From Nocardiopsis sp. NRRL B-16309 (GTDB taxonomy: Bacteria; Actinomycetota; Actinomycetes; Streptosporangiales; Streptosporangiaceae): a stretch of 64,000 nt of DNA. Location of the stretch: assembly GCF_001279585.1 (NCBI RefSeq), contig NZ_LGEC01000137.1, positions 1 through 64,000 of the forward strand. The letters run 5' to 3'. Of this stretch, positions 7,641 to 15,579 are shown piece after piece. The position numbers and the translations under genes were made by a program. The notes beneath the pieces are model-generated. The model had not been told where the DNA came from, searched no databases, and saw only the letters and a program-made list of their open reading frames with translations. Numbering within the stretch: the first letter of the stretch is position 1; every line of letters starts with the position of its first letter.

Positions 7641-8392
7641 CCACCGTGACCTGGACCGCCGACGAGATCATGACGGTCACCGCGGCGCGCTCGCTGCGCG
7701 ACCGGATGGCCTGCTTCGTAGGCATCGGCCTGCCCAGCACCGCCGCGAACGTCGCCCGGCGCACGCACGCACCCGGACTGTGGATGATCTACGAGTCCGG
7801 GACCCTGGGCGCCGTGCCCGACCACCTGCCGCTGTCCATCGGCGACGGGATCCTGGCCGAGACCGCCGACACGGTGGTGTCCGTGCCCGAGGTGTTCAAC
7901 TACTGGCTCCAGCCCGGGCGGATCGACGTCGGCTTCCTCGGCGCCGCCCAGATCGACCGGTACGCCAACATCAACACCACGGTGATCGGCGACTACGACG
8001 CCCCCAAGGTCCGGCTGCCCGGGGCCGGCGGCGCTCCGGAGATCGCCGCGTCCTGCCGTGAGGTCGTGGTCATCATGCGCCAGAGCACGCGCGCCTTCGT
8101 CGAGCGCGTCGACTTCGTGACCTCGGTCGGCCACGGCGCCGGTCCGGGCGACCGCGAGCGCCTCGGGCTGACCGGGGCGGGGCCGATGCGCGTCATCACC
8201 GACCTCGGCGTCATGGAGCCCCATCCCGAGACCAGGGAGCTCGTCCTGACCGGCGTGCACCCGGGTGTGGACGTGGCGGCGGTCCGGGCGGCGACCGGGT
8301 GGGACCTGGCGGTCTCCGAGGACCTCGCGCTCACCCCCGAGCCGACCACGGAGGAGCTCGCGGTGCTGCGGGAGCTGACCGGGTCGGCCTGA
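7637..8392 (+). CDS. pcaJ: 3-oxoadipate CoA-transferase, subunit B
   Basis: A 251-residue class I CoA-transferase beta subunit. The catalytic glutamate that carries the CoA thioester lies in the MIYESGTLGA segment, followed by the conserved IGDGILAETADTVVSVPEVFNYWLQ region and GFLGAAQIDRYANINTTVIG, which is typical of PcaJ/GctB-type chains. The GTG start overlaps the pcaI stop (GTGA at 7637-7640), so translation is probably coupled. The C-terminal domain ends in TPEPTTEELAVLRELTGSA. Together with PcaI it yields 3-oxoadipyl-CoA for PcaF, the next gene. Confidence 0.9.
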   Translation: MTTVTWTADEIMTVTAARSLRDRMACFVGIGLPSTAANVARRTHAPGLWMIYESGTLGAVPDHLPLSIGDGILAETADTVVSVPEVFNYWLQPGRIDVGFLGAAQIDRYANINTTVIGDYDAPKVRLPGAGGAPEIAASCREVVVIMRQSTRAFVERVDFVTSVGHGAGPGDRERLGLTGAGPMRVITDLGVMEPHPETRELVLTGVHPGVDVAAVRAATGWDLAVSEDLALTPEPTTEELAVLRELTGSA

Positions 8393-8414
8393 GCCGGGAG
8401 CGCCCGACTACTAT

Positions 8415-8431
8415 ACCTAACACTGTTAGGT
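8415..8431. promoter_or_regulatory. perfect 17-bp palindrome inside the pca operon
   Basis: ACCTAAC (8415-8421) and GTTAGGT (8425-8431) are perfect inverted arms around ACT, in the 95-base gap between pcaJ and pcaF. The segment is AT-rich for this genome. Such symmetric sites around CTAACA/TGTTAG are typical of TetR-type operators. It implies a separate, internal control point for pcaF and the downstream genes, by a regulator not encoded in this window. Confidence 0.55.
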
Positions 8432-8487
8432 TCAACATCGCCCGCGACCGGCCCCGCGCCGGCCGCGCCACACCCTGGAGGCCCACG

Positions 8488-9660
8488 GTGACCGACGCCT
8501 ACATCCTCGACGCCGTCCGCACCCCCTTCGGCAAGTTCGGCGGCGCCCTGTCCGGCGTGCGCCCCGACGACCTCGCCGCCCACGTGCTCTCGTCGCTGAC
8601 CGCACGCAACGGCGCCGACCCCGCCGCCTACGACGAGGTCTACCTCGGCAACGCCAACGGGGCCGGCGAGGAGAACCGCAACGTCGCCCGGATGGCCGCG
8701 CTCCTGGCCGGGCTGCCCACCGGCCTGCCCGGCGCCACCGTCAACCGGCTGTGCGGCTCCGGCCTCGAAGCGGTCGTCCAGGCCGCCCGCACCGTCGAGA
8801 CCGGCGACGCGAGCCTCACCCTGGCCGGGGGCGTGGAGTCCATGAGCCGGGCGCCGTGGGTCCTGCCCAAGCCCGCCAAGGGCTTCCCCGCCACCGACGC
8901 CACCCTGCACTCCACCACCCTGGGCTGGCGCATGGTCAACCCGGCGATGCCCGACCAGTGGACGATCTCGCTCGGCGAGAGCACCGAGCGCCTGGCCGGG
9001 AAGTTCGGCATCGACCGCGCCGAACAGGACGCCTTCGCGCTGGCCAGCCACACCAAGGCCGCCCGCGCCTGGGCCGAGGGGATCTTCGACGACCAGATCG
9101 TCCAGGTCCCCGGCGCCGAACTGGAGCGCGACGAGTGCATCCGGGCCACCACCGCCGACAAGCTCGCCGGACTCAAGACCTCCTTCCGCGCCCAGGGCAC
9201 CGTCACCGCGGGCAACGCCTCCCCGCTCAACGACGGCGCCGCCGGCCTGGTCATCGGCGACCGCCGGGGCGCCGAGGCCGCCGGGCTGGAGCCCATGGCG
9301 CGGATCGCCGGACGCGGCACGGCCGGCGTCGACCCCGACGTGTTCGGCATCGGCCCCGTCCAGGCCGCCGAGACCGCGCTGCGCCGCGCCGGGATCGGCT
9401 GGGGCGACCTGTCGGTGGTCGAACTCAACGAGGCCTTCGCCGCCCAGTCCCTGGCCTGCCTGCGCGGCTGGCCCGACCTGGACCCCGCCATCGTCAACCC
9501 CCACGGCGGCGCCATCGCCATCGGCCACCCCCTGGGCGCCTCCGGCGCGCGCGTGGTGGGCCAGCTCGCCCACGAGCTGCGCCGCCGCGGCGGCGGCTGG
9601 GGGCTGGCCGCCCTGTGCATCGGCGTCGGCCAGGGGATCGCCGTCGTCCTGGAGGCCTGA
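8488..9660 (+). CDS. pcaF: 3-oxoadipyl-CoA thiolase
   Basis: A 390-residue thiolase that splits 3-oxoadipyl-CoA with CoA to succinyl-CoA and acetyl-CoA, the last step of the pathway. The nucleophilic Cys89 lies in TVNRLCGSGLEAV, the His in GGAIAIGHPLGASGARV, and the second Cys in LAALCIGVGQG near the C-terminus. The length matches thiolase II enzymes. The GTG start has GGAGG 6 bases upstream. It might also serve as a general acetyl-CoA acetyltransferase, but its place between pcaJ and pcaH fixes the likely role. The palindrome in front of it suggests some independent regulation. Confidence 0.9.
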   Translation: MTDAYILDAVRTPFGKFGGALSGVRPDDLAAHVLSSLTARNGADPAAYDEVYLGNANGAGEENRNVARMAALLAGLPTGLPGATVNRLCGSGLEAVVQAARTVETGDASLTLAGGVESMSRAPWVLPKPAKGFPATDATLHSTTLGWRMVNPAMPDQWTISLGESTERLAGKFGIDRAEQDAFALASHTKAARAWAEGIFDDQIVQVPGAELERDECIRATTADKLAGLKTSFRAQGTVTAGNASPLNDGAAGLVIGDRRGAEAAGLEPMARIAGRGTAGVDPDVFGIGPVQAAETALRRAGIGWGDLSVVELNEAFAAQSLACLRGWPDLDPAIVNPHGGAIAIGHPLGASGARVVGQLAHELRRRGGGWGLAALCIGVGQGIAVVLEA

Positions 9661-9737
9661 CCCGCCACCCACGAGCAGACTGAGAAGACCAGCACGCGGA
9701 ACACGCCCCGGGACCGGGCACCGCACCGAGGGAAAGA

Positions 9738-10505
9738 ATGACCGCCATGCCCACCACACCGGACGGGACCCCGCCCGGGCTCATCGTGCCCGGCTACATC
9801 CGCGACCACGACACCCACCCGCCGCTGGACCACTCCGGCTACAAGAGCACCGCGCTGCGCCACCCCAAGCGCCCGCTCACCCTCCTGCCGCACACGCTCA
9901 CCGAGACCACCTCGCCGGTCCTGGGCCAGGACCGGCTCGGCGAGCTCGACCACGACCTGACCCGCCAGCACGAGGAGGAGCCGCAGGGCCAGCGGATCAT
10001 CCTGCACGGCCAGGTGCGCGACAGCGACGGCACCCCCGTCCCGCACACCCTGGTCGAGATCTGGCAGGCCAACGCCGCCGGGCGCTACCGCCACGCCGCG
10101 GACAACTGGCCCGCCCCCCTGGACCCGCACTTCACCGGCGTCGGACGCGTCCTCACCGACGCCCAGGGCCGCTACCGGTTCGTCACCATCCGCCCGGGCG
10201 CCTACCCCTGGAAGAACCACCGCAACGCCTGGCGGCCCGCGCACATCCACTTCTCGCTGTTCGGCCGGGCCTTCACCCAGCGGCTCGTCACGCAGATGTA
10301 CTTCCCCGACGACCCGCTGTTCTTCCAGGACCCCATGTGGAACTCGGTGCCCGACCCCAAGGCGCGCGAGCGCATGCTCGCCCGGTTCGACTACGACACC
10401 ACCGAACCCGAGTGGGCCCTGGCCTACCGCTGGGACATCGTGCTGCGCGGACGTGAACAGACCCCGTTCGAGTCCGACGAGGAGATCATGGAGGACGACG
10501 AATGA
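9738..10505 (+). CDS. pcaH: protocatechuate 3,4-dioxygenase, beta subunit
   Basis: A 255-residue intradiol ring-cleavage dioxygenase subunit carrying the non-haem Fe(III). It opens protocatechuate to 3-carboxy-cis,cis-muconate. All four iron ligands are visible: Tyr117 (in GRYRHA), Tyr156 (in GAYPWK), and His169 and His171 (in RPAHIHFS). Each is shifted by 9 from Tyr108, Tyr147, His160 and His162 of the Pseudomonas enzyme. GAGGGAAAG precedes the ATG. It overlaps pcaG by ATGA (10502-10505), so the two subunits are probably made in equal amounts. Confidence 0.95.
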   Translation: MTAMPTTPDGTPPGLIVPGYIRDHDTHPPLDHSGYKSTALRHPKRPLTLLPHTLTETTSPVLGQDRLGELDHDLTRQHEEEPQGQRIILHGQVRDSDGTPVPHTLVEIWQANAAGRYRHAADNWPAPLDPHFTGVGRVLTDAQGRYRFVTIRPGAYPWKNHRNAWRPAHIHFSLFGRAFTQRLVTQMYFPDDPLFFQDPMWNSVPDPKARERMLARFDYDTTEPEWALAYRWDIVLRGREQTPFESDEEIMEDDE

Positions 10506-11065
10506 GCACGTACCCCACCACGCCCTCCCAGACCGTCGGCCCCTACCTCCACATCGGGCTGCCCTGGCCCGACGGCCCCTACGCCGTCGCCGAGGGCACG
10601 CCCGGGGCGGTGTGGATCCGCGGCACCGTCTACGACGGCGCCGGGGAGGTCGTCACCGACGCCCTCATCGAGACCTGGCAGGCCGACCCCGAGGGCCGCT
10701 TCGACCACCCCGACGACCCGCGCGGCGCCGTGTCCCGCCCCGGCTTCCGCGGCTTCGGCCGCTGCCCCACCGACGCCGCCGGCGAGTACGGCGTCCTCAC
10801 CCTCAAACCCGGTTCCGTGCCGGGCCCCGAGGGCGTCCAGGCGCCGCACATCGACGTGTCGGTGTTCGCGCGCGGCATGCTGAACCGCGTCGTCACGCGG
10901 GTGTACTTTCCGGAGGAGGAGGCGGCCAACGCCGCCGACCCCGTCCTCAACGGCATCACCGACCCCGAGGTCCGTGCCACCCTGGTGGCCCGGCCCGCCC
11001 CGGACGGCTACCGCTTCGACGTCCGCCTCCAGGGCGACGGAGAGACCGCCTTCTTCGACATCTAG
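10502..11065 (+). CDS. pcaG: protocatechuate 3,4-dioxygenase, alpha subunit
   Basis: A 187-residue intradiol dioxygenase alpha subunit, which lacks the iron site and builds part of the substrate pocket of the alpha-beta heteromer. It begins with TPSQTVGPYLHIGLPW, a standard PcaG N-terminus, and has the DALIETWQADPEGRFDHP and APHIDVSVFARGMLNRVVTR segments, with His-Ile-Asp in place of the His-x-His iron ligands of the beta chain, as expected for alpha. Its start overlaps the pcaH stop by ATGA. After its stop comes an unusual 174-base gap before pcaB. Confidence 0.93.
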   Translation: MSTYPTTPSQTVGPYLHIGLPWPDGPYAVAEGTPGAVWIRGTVYDGAGEVVTDALIETWQADPEGRFDHPDDPRGAVSRPGFRGFGRCPTDAAGEYGVLTLKPGSVPGPEGVQAPHIDVSVFARGMLNRVVTRVYFPEEEAANAADPVLNGITDPEVRATLVARPAPDGYRFDVRLQGDGETAFFDI

Positions 11066-11239
11066 GGAGTGTTCTTTGAGGGCTTTCGGGTGAGCGAGCG
11101 GTCGCCAGGCCATCTCCCGCGAGACGATGTGCGAAGTTCAGCCTGGTCGTGCTGCACGAGCGCAGAGACGCCGCGAGAGGCAGCCTGGCGGCCGCGAGTA
11201 CGAAATGATGCAGAATATGCGACCTAGCGAGGAACCCGC
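11066..11239. other. atypical 174-base gap within the pca operon
   Basis: The gap between pcaG and pcaB is visibly richer in A and T than its surroundings (for example GTGTTCTTTGAGGGCTTTCG at 11069-11088 and ATGATGCAGAATATGCGACC near 11203-11222). On the minus strand a short frame runs through it but has no recognisable product. It could be the scar of an insertion element, an internal promoter region for pcaB (GAATAT as a -10), or both. The pcaB ribosome-binding site is the AGCGAGGAA just before 11240. Confidence 0.4.
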
Positions 11240-12601
11240 ATGCCCGGCCTGTTCGACGGTGTCCTCAACCACGGCCCCGTGGGGCCGCTGACCGACGACA
11301 CCGCCTGGCTCCAGGCCCTGCTCGACACCGAGGCCGCGCTCGCGCGCGCCCTGGCCGACACCGGGGCGATCGAGCACGACCGGGCCGAGTCGATCGCCTC
11401 CGCCTGCACCGCGGACCGCTACGACCCCGACGCGCTTGGGCGGGCGGCCGCGGGCGGAGGCAATCCGGTCATCCCCCTGGTCAGGGAGCTGACCGCGGCC
11501 GTGCGCGAGGCCGACCCCGAAGCCGCAGGCCACGTCCACCAGGGGGCCACCAGCCAGGACGTCATGGACACCGCCGCCATGCTGGTGGCCCGCCGCGCCG
11601 GGCGGGCCGTCCTGGTGGACCTGGCCGACCTCACCGCCGGCCTGCGCGACCTGGCCGCCCGCCACCGCACCACGCCCATGCCCGGGCGCACCCTGCTCCA
11701 ACAGGCCCTGCCCACGACCTTCGGCGCGGTCGCCGCCGGCTGGGCCCACGGCCTGTCCGAGGCCGCCGACCGGCTCGACACCGTGCTGCGCACCGGACTG
11801 GCCGTCCAACTCGGCGGCGCCGTGGGCACCCTGGCGTCCCTGGGCCCCGGCGGGCCCGCCGTCACCGCCGCCCTGGCCGCCCGCCTGGACCTGCCCGAAC
11901 CCGTCCTGCCCTGGCACACCGAGCGCGGCCGCGTCGCCGACCTGGCCGCCGCCCTGGGCCGGGTCTGCGGCGCCGTCGGCACCAGCGCGCAGGACATCGT
12001 CCTGCTCGCCCAGACCGAGGTCGGCGAGGTGACCGAGGAGGGCGGCCCCGGCGTCGGCGGATCCTCCACCCTGCCGCACAAGCGCAACCCCGTCGCGGCC
12101 GTGGGCGCCCTCGCCGCCGCCCGCCAGGCGCCCGGGCTGGTCGCCACGCTCCTCGCCGCCCAGATCCAGGAGCACCAGCGCGCCGCCGGCGCCTGGCACG
12201 CCGAGTGGCTGCCCCTGACCGACCTGCTGCGCCGCACCGGCAGCGCGGTGTCCTGGCTGCGCACCGGAGTGACACGGCTGCGCGTGCACCCCGAGCGCAT
12301 GCGCGCCAACCTCGACGCCACCGCGGGACTGGCACTGAGCGAACGCGTCACCACCGACCTGGCCCCGGAACTGGGCCGGCTCGACGCCCACCGGCTCGTC
12401 ACGGCGGCCTGCGAGGAGACCGCGGCCACCGGGCGCCCCCTGGCCGCGGTCCTGGCCGAGCGCCTGGAGGGCACCCGCACCCGCGAGAGGATCGAGACAC
12501 TGCTGGACCCGGCGGGCTACCTGGGCGCCGCCGCGGAGTTCACCGACCGGGTCACCGCGGCCGGGGGCCGCCGGGGCCGGACGAGCACCGACGAAGGATG
12601 A
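11240..12601 (+). CDS. pcaB: 3-carboxy-cis,cis-muconate cycloisomerase
   Basis: A 453-residue member of the fumarase/aspartase superfamily that lactonises 3-carboxy-cis,cis-muconate to 4-carboxymuconolactone. The superfamily signature GSSTLPHKRNP lies near residues 273-285 and the HQGATSQDVMDTA motif near 100, with a preceding GGGNPVIPL typical of PcaB rather than of adenylosuccinate lyase. The N-terminus LFDGVLNHGPVGPLTDD is also PcaB-like. It is followed directly, with an ATGA overlap, by the fused lactonase/decarboxylase gene that takes the next two steps. Confidence 0.92.
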   Translation: MPGLFDGVLNHGPVGPLTDDTAWLQALLDTEAALARALADTGAIEHDRAESIASACTADRYDPDALGRAAAGGGNPVIPLVRELTAAVREADPEAAGHVHQGATSQDVMDTAAMLVARRAGRAVLVDLADLTAGLRDLAARHRTTPMPGRTLLQQALPTTFGAVAAGWAHGLSEAADRLDTVLRTGLAVQLGGAVGTLASLGPGGPAVTAALAARLDLPEPVLPWHTERGRVADLAAALGRVCGAVGTSAQDIVLLAQTEVGEVTEEGGPGVGGSSTLPHKRNPVAAVGALAAARQAPGLVATLLAAQIQEHQRAAGAWHAEWLPLTDLLRRTGSAVSWLRTGVTRLRVHPERMRANLDATAGLALSERVTTDLAPELGRLDAHRLVTAACEETAATGRPLAAVLAERLEGTRTRERIETLLDPAGYLGAAAEFTDRVTAAGGRRGRTSTDEG

Positions 12602-13737
12602 GCATGAGCGTAGACCTGCACTACACCGACAGCGGACCCGCCGACGCCCCGCCCCTGGTCCTGGCGGGATCGCTGGGCGCCACCCTGGACATGTGGGAGC
12701 CCCAGGTACGAGCCCTCTCGGCGGTCTTCCGCGTGATCCGGATCGACCACCGCGGCCACGGCGGATCGCCCGTGCCCGAGGGCCCCTACTCCATGGCCGA
12801 CCTGGGCGGGGACGTCGTGCGGCTGCTCGACCGGCTGGGGATCGAGCGCGCCCACTTCGCTGGACTGTCCATCGGCGGCATGGTCGGCCAGTGGCTCGCC
12901 CTGCACGAGCCCGAGCGCGTGGACCGCCTCGCCCTGCTGGCCACCTCCCCGCACATGGGCCCGCCCCGGAACTGGCGGGACCGCGCCGAGCTGGTCCGCC
13001 GCGAGGGCACCGGGGCCGTGGCCGACTCCGTGGTCGAACGCTGGTTCACCCCCGACTTCGCCAAGCGGCACGCCGCCGAGGTCGCCGCACTGCGCGACGG
13101 GATCGCCGCGACCGCCGCCGAGGGCTACGCGGGCTGCTGCGGCGCCATCGAGCACTGGGACGTGCGCGAGGACCTGGACCGGATCCAGGCGCCCACGCTG
13201 GTCGTCTCCGGCGCCGAGGACCCCGCCACCCCGGCGTCGGAGCACGGCGCGCTGATCGCCGAGCGCGTCCCGGGCGCGCGCCTGGAGGTGCTGGAGGGGG
13301 CGGCCCACCTGCTGTCCTGGGAGCAGAGCGCCAGGGTCAACACCCTGCTCACCGCGCACTTCACCGCCGGCGACCGCGCCTCGGCGGGCATGCGGGTACG
13401 CCGCGCCGTCCTGGGGGACGCGCACGTGGACCGGGCCGAGGCGCGCAAGACGCCCTTCACCGAGCCGTTCCAGGACCTCATCACCCGCTACGCCTGGGGT
13501 GAGATCTGGACCCGGCCGGGGCTGGACCGCCGCACGCGCAGCTGCATGGTGCTGACCGCGCTGGTCGCCCACGGCCACTGGGCCGAGTTGGCGATGCACG
13601 TGCGCGCGGCCCTGCGCAATGGTCTGACCAGGGACGAGGTCGGCGAGGTGTTCCTGCAGGCCGCGATCTACTGCGGGGTCCCGGCCGCCAACAAGGCGTT
13701 CGCCGTCGCCCAGGAGGTCTTCGCCGAGCAGGACTGA
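12598..13737 (+). CDS. pcaL: fused 3-oxoadipate enol-lactonase / 4-carboxymuconolactone decarboxylase
   Basis: A 379-residue bifunctional enzyme, the PcaL fusion known from Streptomyces and Rhodococcus. Residues 1-260 are an alpha/beta hydrolase (PcaD part) with the nucleophile in FAGLSIGGMVGQ, the Asp in SGAEDPATP and the His in EGAAHLLSWE. Residues about 270-379 are a carboxymuconolactone decarboxylase (PcaC part) with MVLTALVAHGHWAELAMHVR and AIYCGVPAANKAF. The enzyme decarboxylates 4-carboxymuconolactone and then hydrolyses the enol-lactone to 3-oxoadipate, the PcaIJ substrate. The start overlaps the pcaB stop by ATGA; an in-frame ATG at 12604 is possible. It is the last gene of the operon and is followed by a strong hairpin. 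Confidence 0.94.
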   Translation: MSMSVDLHYTDSGPADAPPLVLAGSLGATLDMWEPQVRALSAVFRVIRIDHRGHGGSPVPEGPYSMADLGGDVVRLLDRLGIERAHFAGLSIGGMVGQWLALHEPERVDRLALLATSPHMGPPRNWRDRAELVRREGTGAVADSVVERWFTPDFAKRHAAEVAALRDGIAATAAEGYAGCCGAIEHWDVREDLDRIQAPTLVVSGAEDPATPASEHGALIAERVPGARLEVLEGAAHLLSWEQSARVNTLLTAHFTAGDRASAGMRVRRAVLGDAHVDRAEARKTPFTEPFQDLITRYAWGEIWTRPGLDRRTRSCMVLTALVAHGHWAELAMHVRAALRNGLTRDEVGEVFLQAAIYCGVPAANKAFAVAQEVFAEQD

Positions 13738-13743
13738 CCACCG

Positions 13744-13779
13744 CCGGGGCCGGACCGGGAACGCCCGGACCGGCCCCGG
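13744..13779. terminator. bidirectional hairpin terminator
   Basis: CCGGGGCCGG (13744-13753) pairs with CCGGCCCCGG (13770-13779), and inside it CCGGG pairs with CCCGG around AACG, the two stems being separated by a mismatched A on each side. It sits 6 bases after the pca operon's last stop and 10 bases before the stop of the opposing methyltransferase gene, so it can serve both. Confidence 0.75.
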
Positions 13780-13788
13780 AGCGGCGGA

Positions 13789-14625
13789 TCAGTTCCGGAA
13801 GGCGACGCCCGCCAGCTCCCACAGCTTGCTCTCGGCCGACGCGGGCCGGAACCGGGGCTCGGCGTCCGGCATGCGCCAGGTGGCGCAGTCCACGGCGAAG
13901 GGACCCTGGTCGCGCCCGTCGAGCCACGGGCTGGCCAGCTCCAGGCCCTCGAAGACCACGGAGGCCTCCTCGGGGCTGCGCACCCGGCCCCACGGGGTGC
14001 CGAAGGACAGGATCTTGTCCGTCATCCAGACCGCGGCGGCCGGATCGTCGGAGACGATGTGCGAGAAGATGATGCACGAGCCCGGCGCCAGCCGGCCCAT
14101 CAGCCGCCGCACCATGCCGAACGGGTCGCTGTCATCGGGCAGGCAGTGCAGGAGCGACACCAGCATCACGCACAGCGGCCGGTCGAGGTCGAGGAGCCGG
14201 GTGGTCTCGGGAGCGCCGAGGATCCCGTCGGTGTCACGGATGTCGGCCAGCAGGAAGGCGGTCCGGACGCTGTCGTCGATCAGCGCCCGGCCGTGCGAGA
14301 GCACGATGGGGTCGTGGTCGACGTAGACGACCCTGGCCTCGGGGTTGTGCCGCTGGGCCGCGTGGTGGGTGTTGTCGGCGGTGGGCAGGCCGGCGCCCAG
14401 GTCGAGGAACTGGTCGACGCCCTGGGCGGCGACGTATTCCACCGCACGCGCGAGATAGGCGCGGTTGTCATTGGCGAAGGTGACGAGTTCGGGAATACCG
14501 TTCGCGAGGGCCTCGCACGCTTTGCGATCCGCCTCGAAGTTGTCCTTTCCGCCGAGCAGGAAATCGTACATGCGTGCGATGCTGGGGGTTTCCATGTCGA
14601 TGTTGGGGGGGAAGCGGTCAGCCAT
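13789..14625 (-). CDS. DUF574-family S-adenosylmethionine-dependent methyltransferase
   Basis: A 278-residue protein of the DUF574 (methyltransferase_19) family, one of the most expanded families of mycelial actinomycetes, with no established substrate. It has the family's start NIDMETPSIARMYDFLLGGKDNFEADR, split here by position: NIDMETPSIARMYDFLLGG at about 8-26 and KDNFEADR after it. The SAM-binding region FLDLGAGLPTADNTH lies near residue 73 and VVYVDHDPIVLSHGRAL near 100. The C-terminal half is Rossmann-like. It is the last gene of a leftward group; the SWIM protein gene ends 117 bases upstream of its start. Confidence 0.88.
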   Translation of the reverse strand: MADRFPPNIDMETPSIARMYDFLLGGKDNFEADRKACEALANGIPELVTFANDNRAYLARAVEYVAAQGVDQFLDLGAGLPTADNTHHAAQRHNPEARVVYVDHDPIVLSHGRALIDDSVRTAFLLADIRDTDGILGAPETTRLLDLDRPLCVMLVSLLHCLPDDSDPFGMVRRLMGRLAPGSCIIFSHIVSDDPAAAVWMTDKILSFGTPWGRVRSPEEASVVFEGLELASPWLDGRDQGPFAVDCATWRMPDAEPRFRPASAESKLWELAGVAFRN

Positions 14626-14742
14626 CGAGGGGCACCAATCCGGTCGGTCGGGCGGAGATGATCTCCAGCCGAATCGTAACCGTGTCGCGCCGTTCCCATG
14701 GGCTTTTCGGGAACTCCGGGGGCAGTATTTCGACGGCCATTC

Positions 14743-15579
14743 TCAGGTGCGGGCGGACGTGAATGCGGGGATCTCGTCGGCGAGCGCTCCCGGCGCCGCG
14801 GTCCGCACGCGCGCGCCGACGCCGGAGGGCGCGGAGAAGGGCGGGGGCAGCGGGGGAGCGGACCAGAATCCGGCCGCCGCGCCGGTGCCGGGAGCGCGGG
14901 TTCCCGCCTCGTCCTCCGGGCCTCCGTTCCCGGCCGGGGCGGAGTCCGTTGGGGCGGTGCCCGTCGGGGCGGAGTCCGGTTCGACGGCTTCCGGTCCTCG
15001 GGAGAGCGCCCGGACCCGCGCGATGACCTCCCGGCGCGCGCGTCCGCACCAGGCGGCCAGCGCGAAGGGGTCGCGGTCGGCCTCGCGCCCGAGCGCGGCC
15101 ACGGCCGCGGCCAGGTGGGCGCAGCGCCCCCGCCAGTCGTCGCACGAGCAGGTGGCCACCAGGTCGGCCCACCCGCGCGGCACCAGGTCCAGGCCCAGGA
15201 CGGAGAACACCCGCGCCACCGCGGGCGGCAGCTCACCCGCCAGCAGCCGGGCCCGGAACACCGGCTGCGAGGCCAGCGCCGCGCAGGCGCGCTCCCACTC
15301 GTCCTCGGTGAAGACCGGCCGGATGAGGCTCACCTCGAAGCCGCCGCGCACCCGTGCGGCCACCTCGCCCTCGCGCACCGCGAGCCGTTCGACCGCCGAC
15401 GCCCCGAGTACCGGGGACCCGCCCGCCGCGGACCCGCCCGCCGTGCGCCCGACCGTCGGCGGTCCGCCCGCCGAAGGCTCGTCCACCGGGGGCCCGTTGC
15501 CCGGCGGCGGCCCGTCCACCGGCGCGGACGGTCCCGCGCCCAGGGCCCGCACCAACAGCGCCGACCACGTCCCGCTCAT
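14743..15579 (-). CDS. SWIM zinc-finger protein, partner of the SNF2 helicase
   Basis: A 278-residue protein with a SWIM zinc finger, CSCDDWRGRCAHLAA (Cys-x-Cys, then Cys-x-His), at about residues 149-163. Such proteins are encoded next to SWI2/SNF2 ATPases in many actinomycetes and are thought to help DNA or protein binding. The ATG at 15579 overlaps the helicase stop by ATGA, so the two are translationally coupled. Both ends are low-complexity and rich in Pro, Gly and Ala: residues 20-60 and from about 205 on. No catalytic motif is visible. Confidence 0.82.
   Translation of the reverse strand: MSGTWSALLVRALGAGPSAPVDGPPPGNGPPVDEPSAGGPPTVGRTAGGSAAGGSPVLGASAVERLAVREGEVAARVRGGFEVSLIRPVFTEDEWERACAALASQPVFRARLLAGELPPAVARVFSVLGLDLVPRGWADLVATCSCDDWRGRCAHLAAAVAALGREADRDPFALAAWCGRARREVIARVRALSRGPEAVEPDSAPTGTAPTDSAPAGNGGPEDEAGTRAPGTGAAAGFWSAPPLPPPFSAPSGVGARVRTAAPGALADEIPAFTSART

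Noticed and set aside
8640..10250. Leftward 536-codon frame across pcaF and pcaH
   Set aside because: Antisense to two genes with complete catalytic motifs; its own sequence is Ser/Arg/Ala-rich with no motif.
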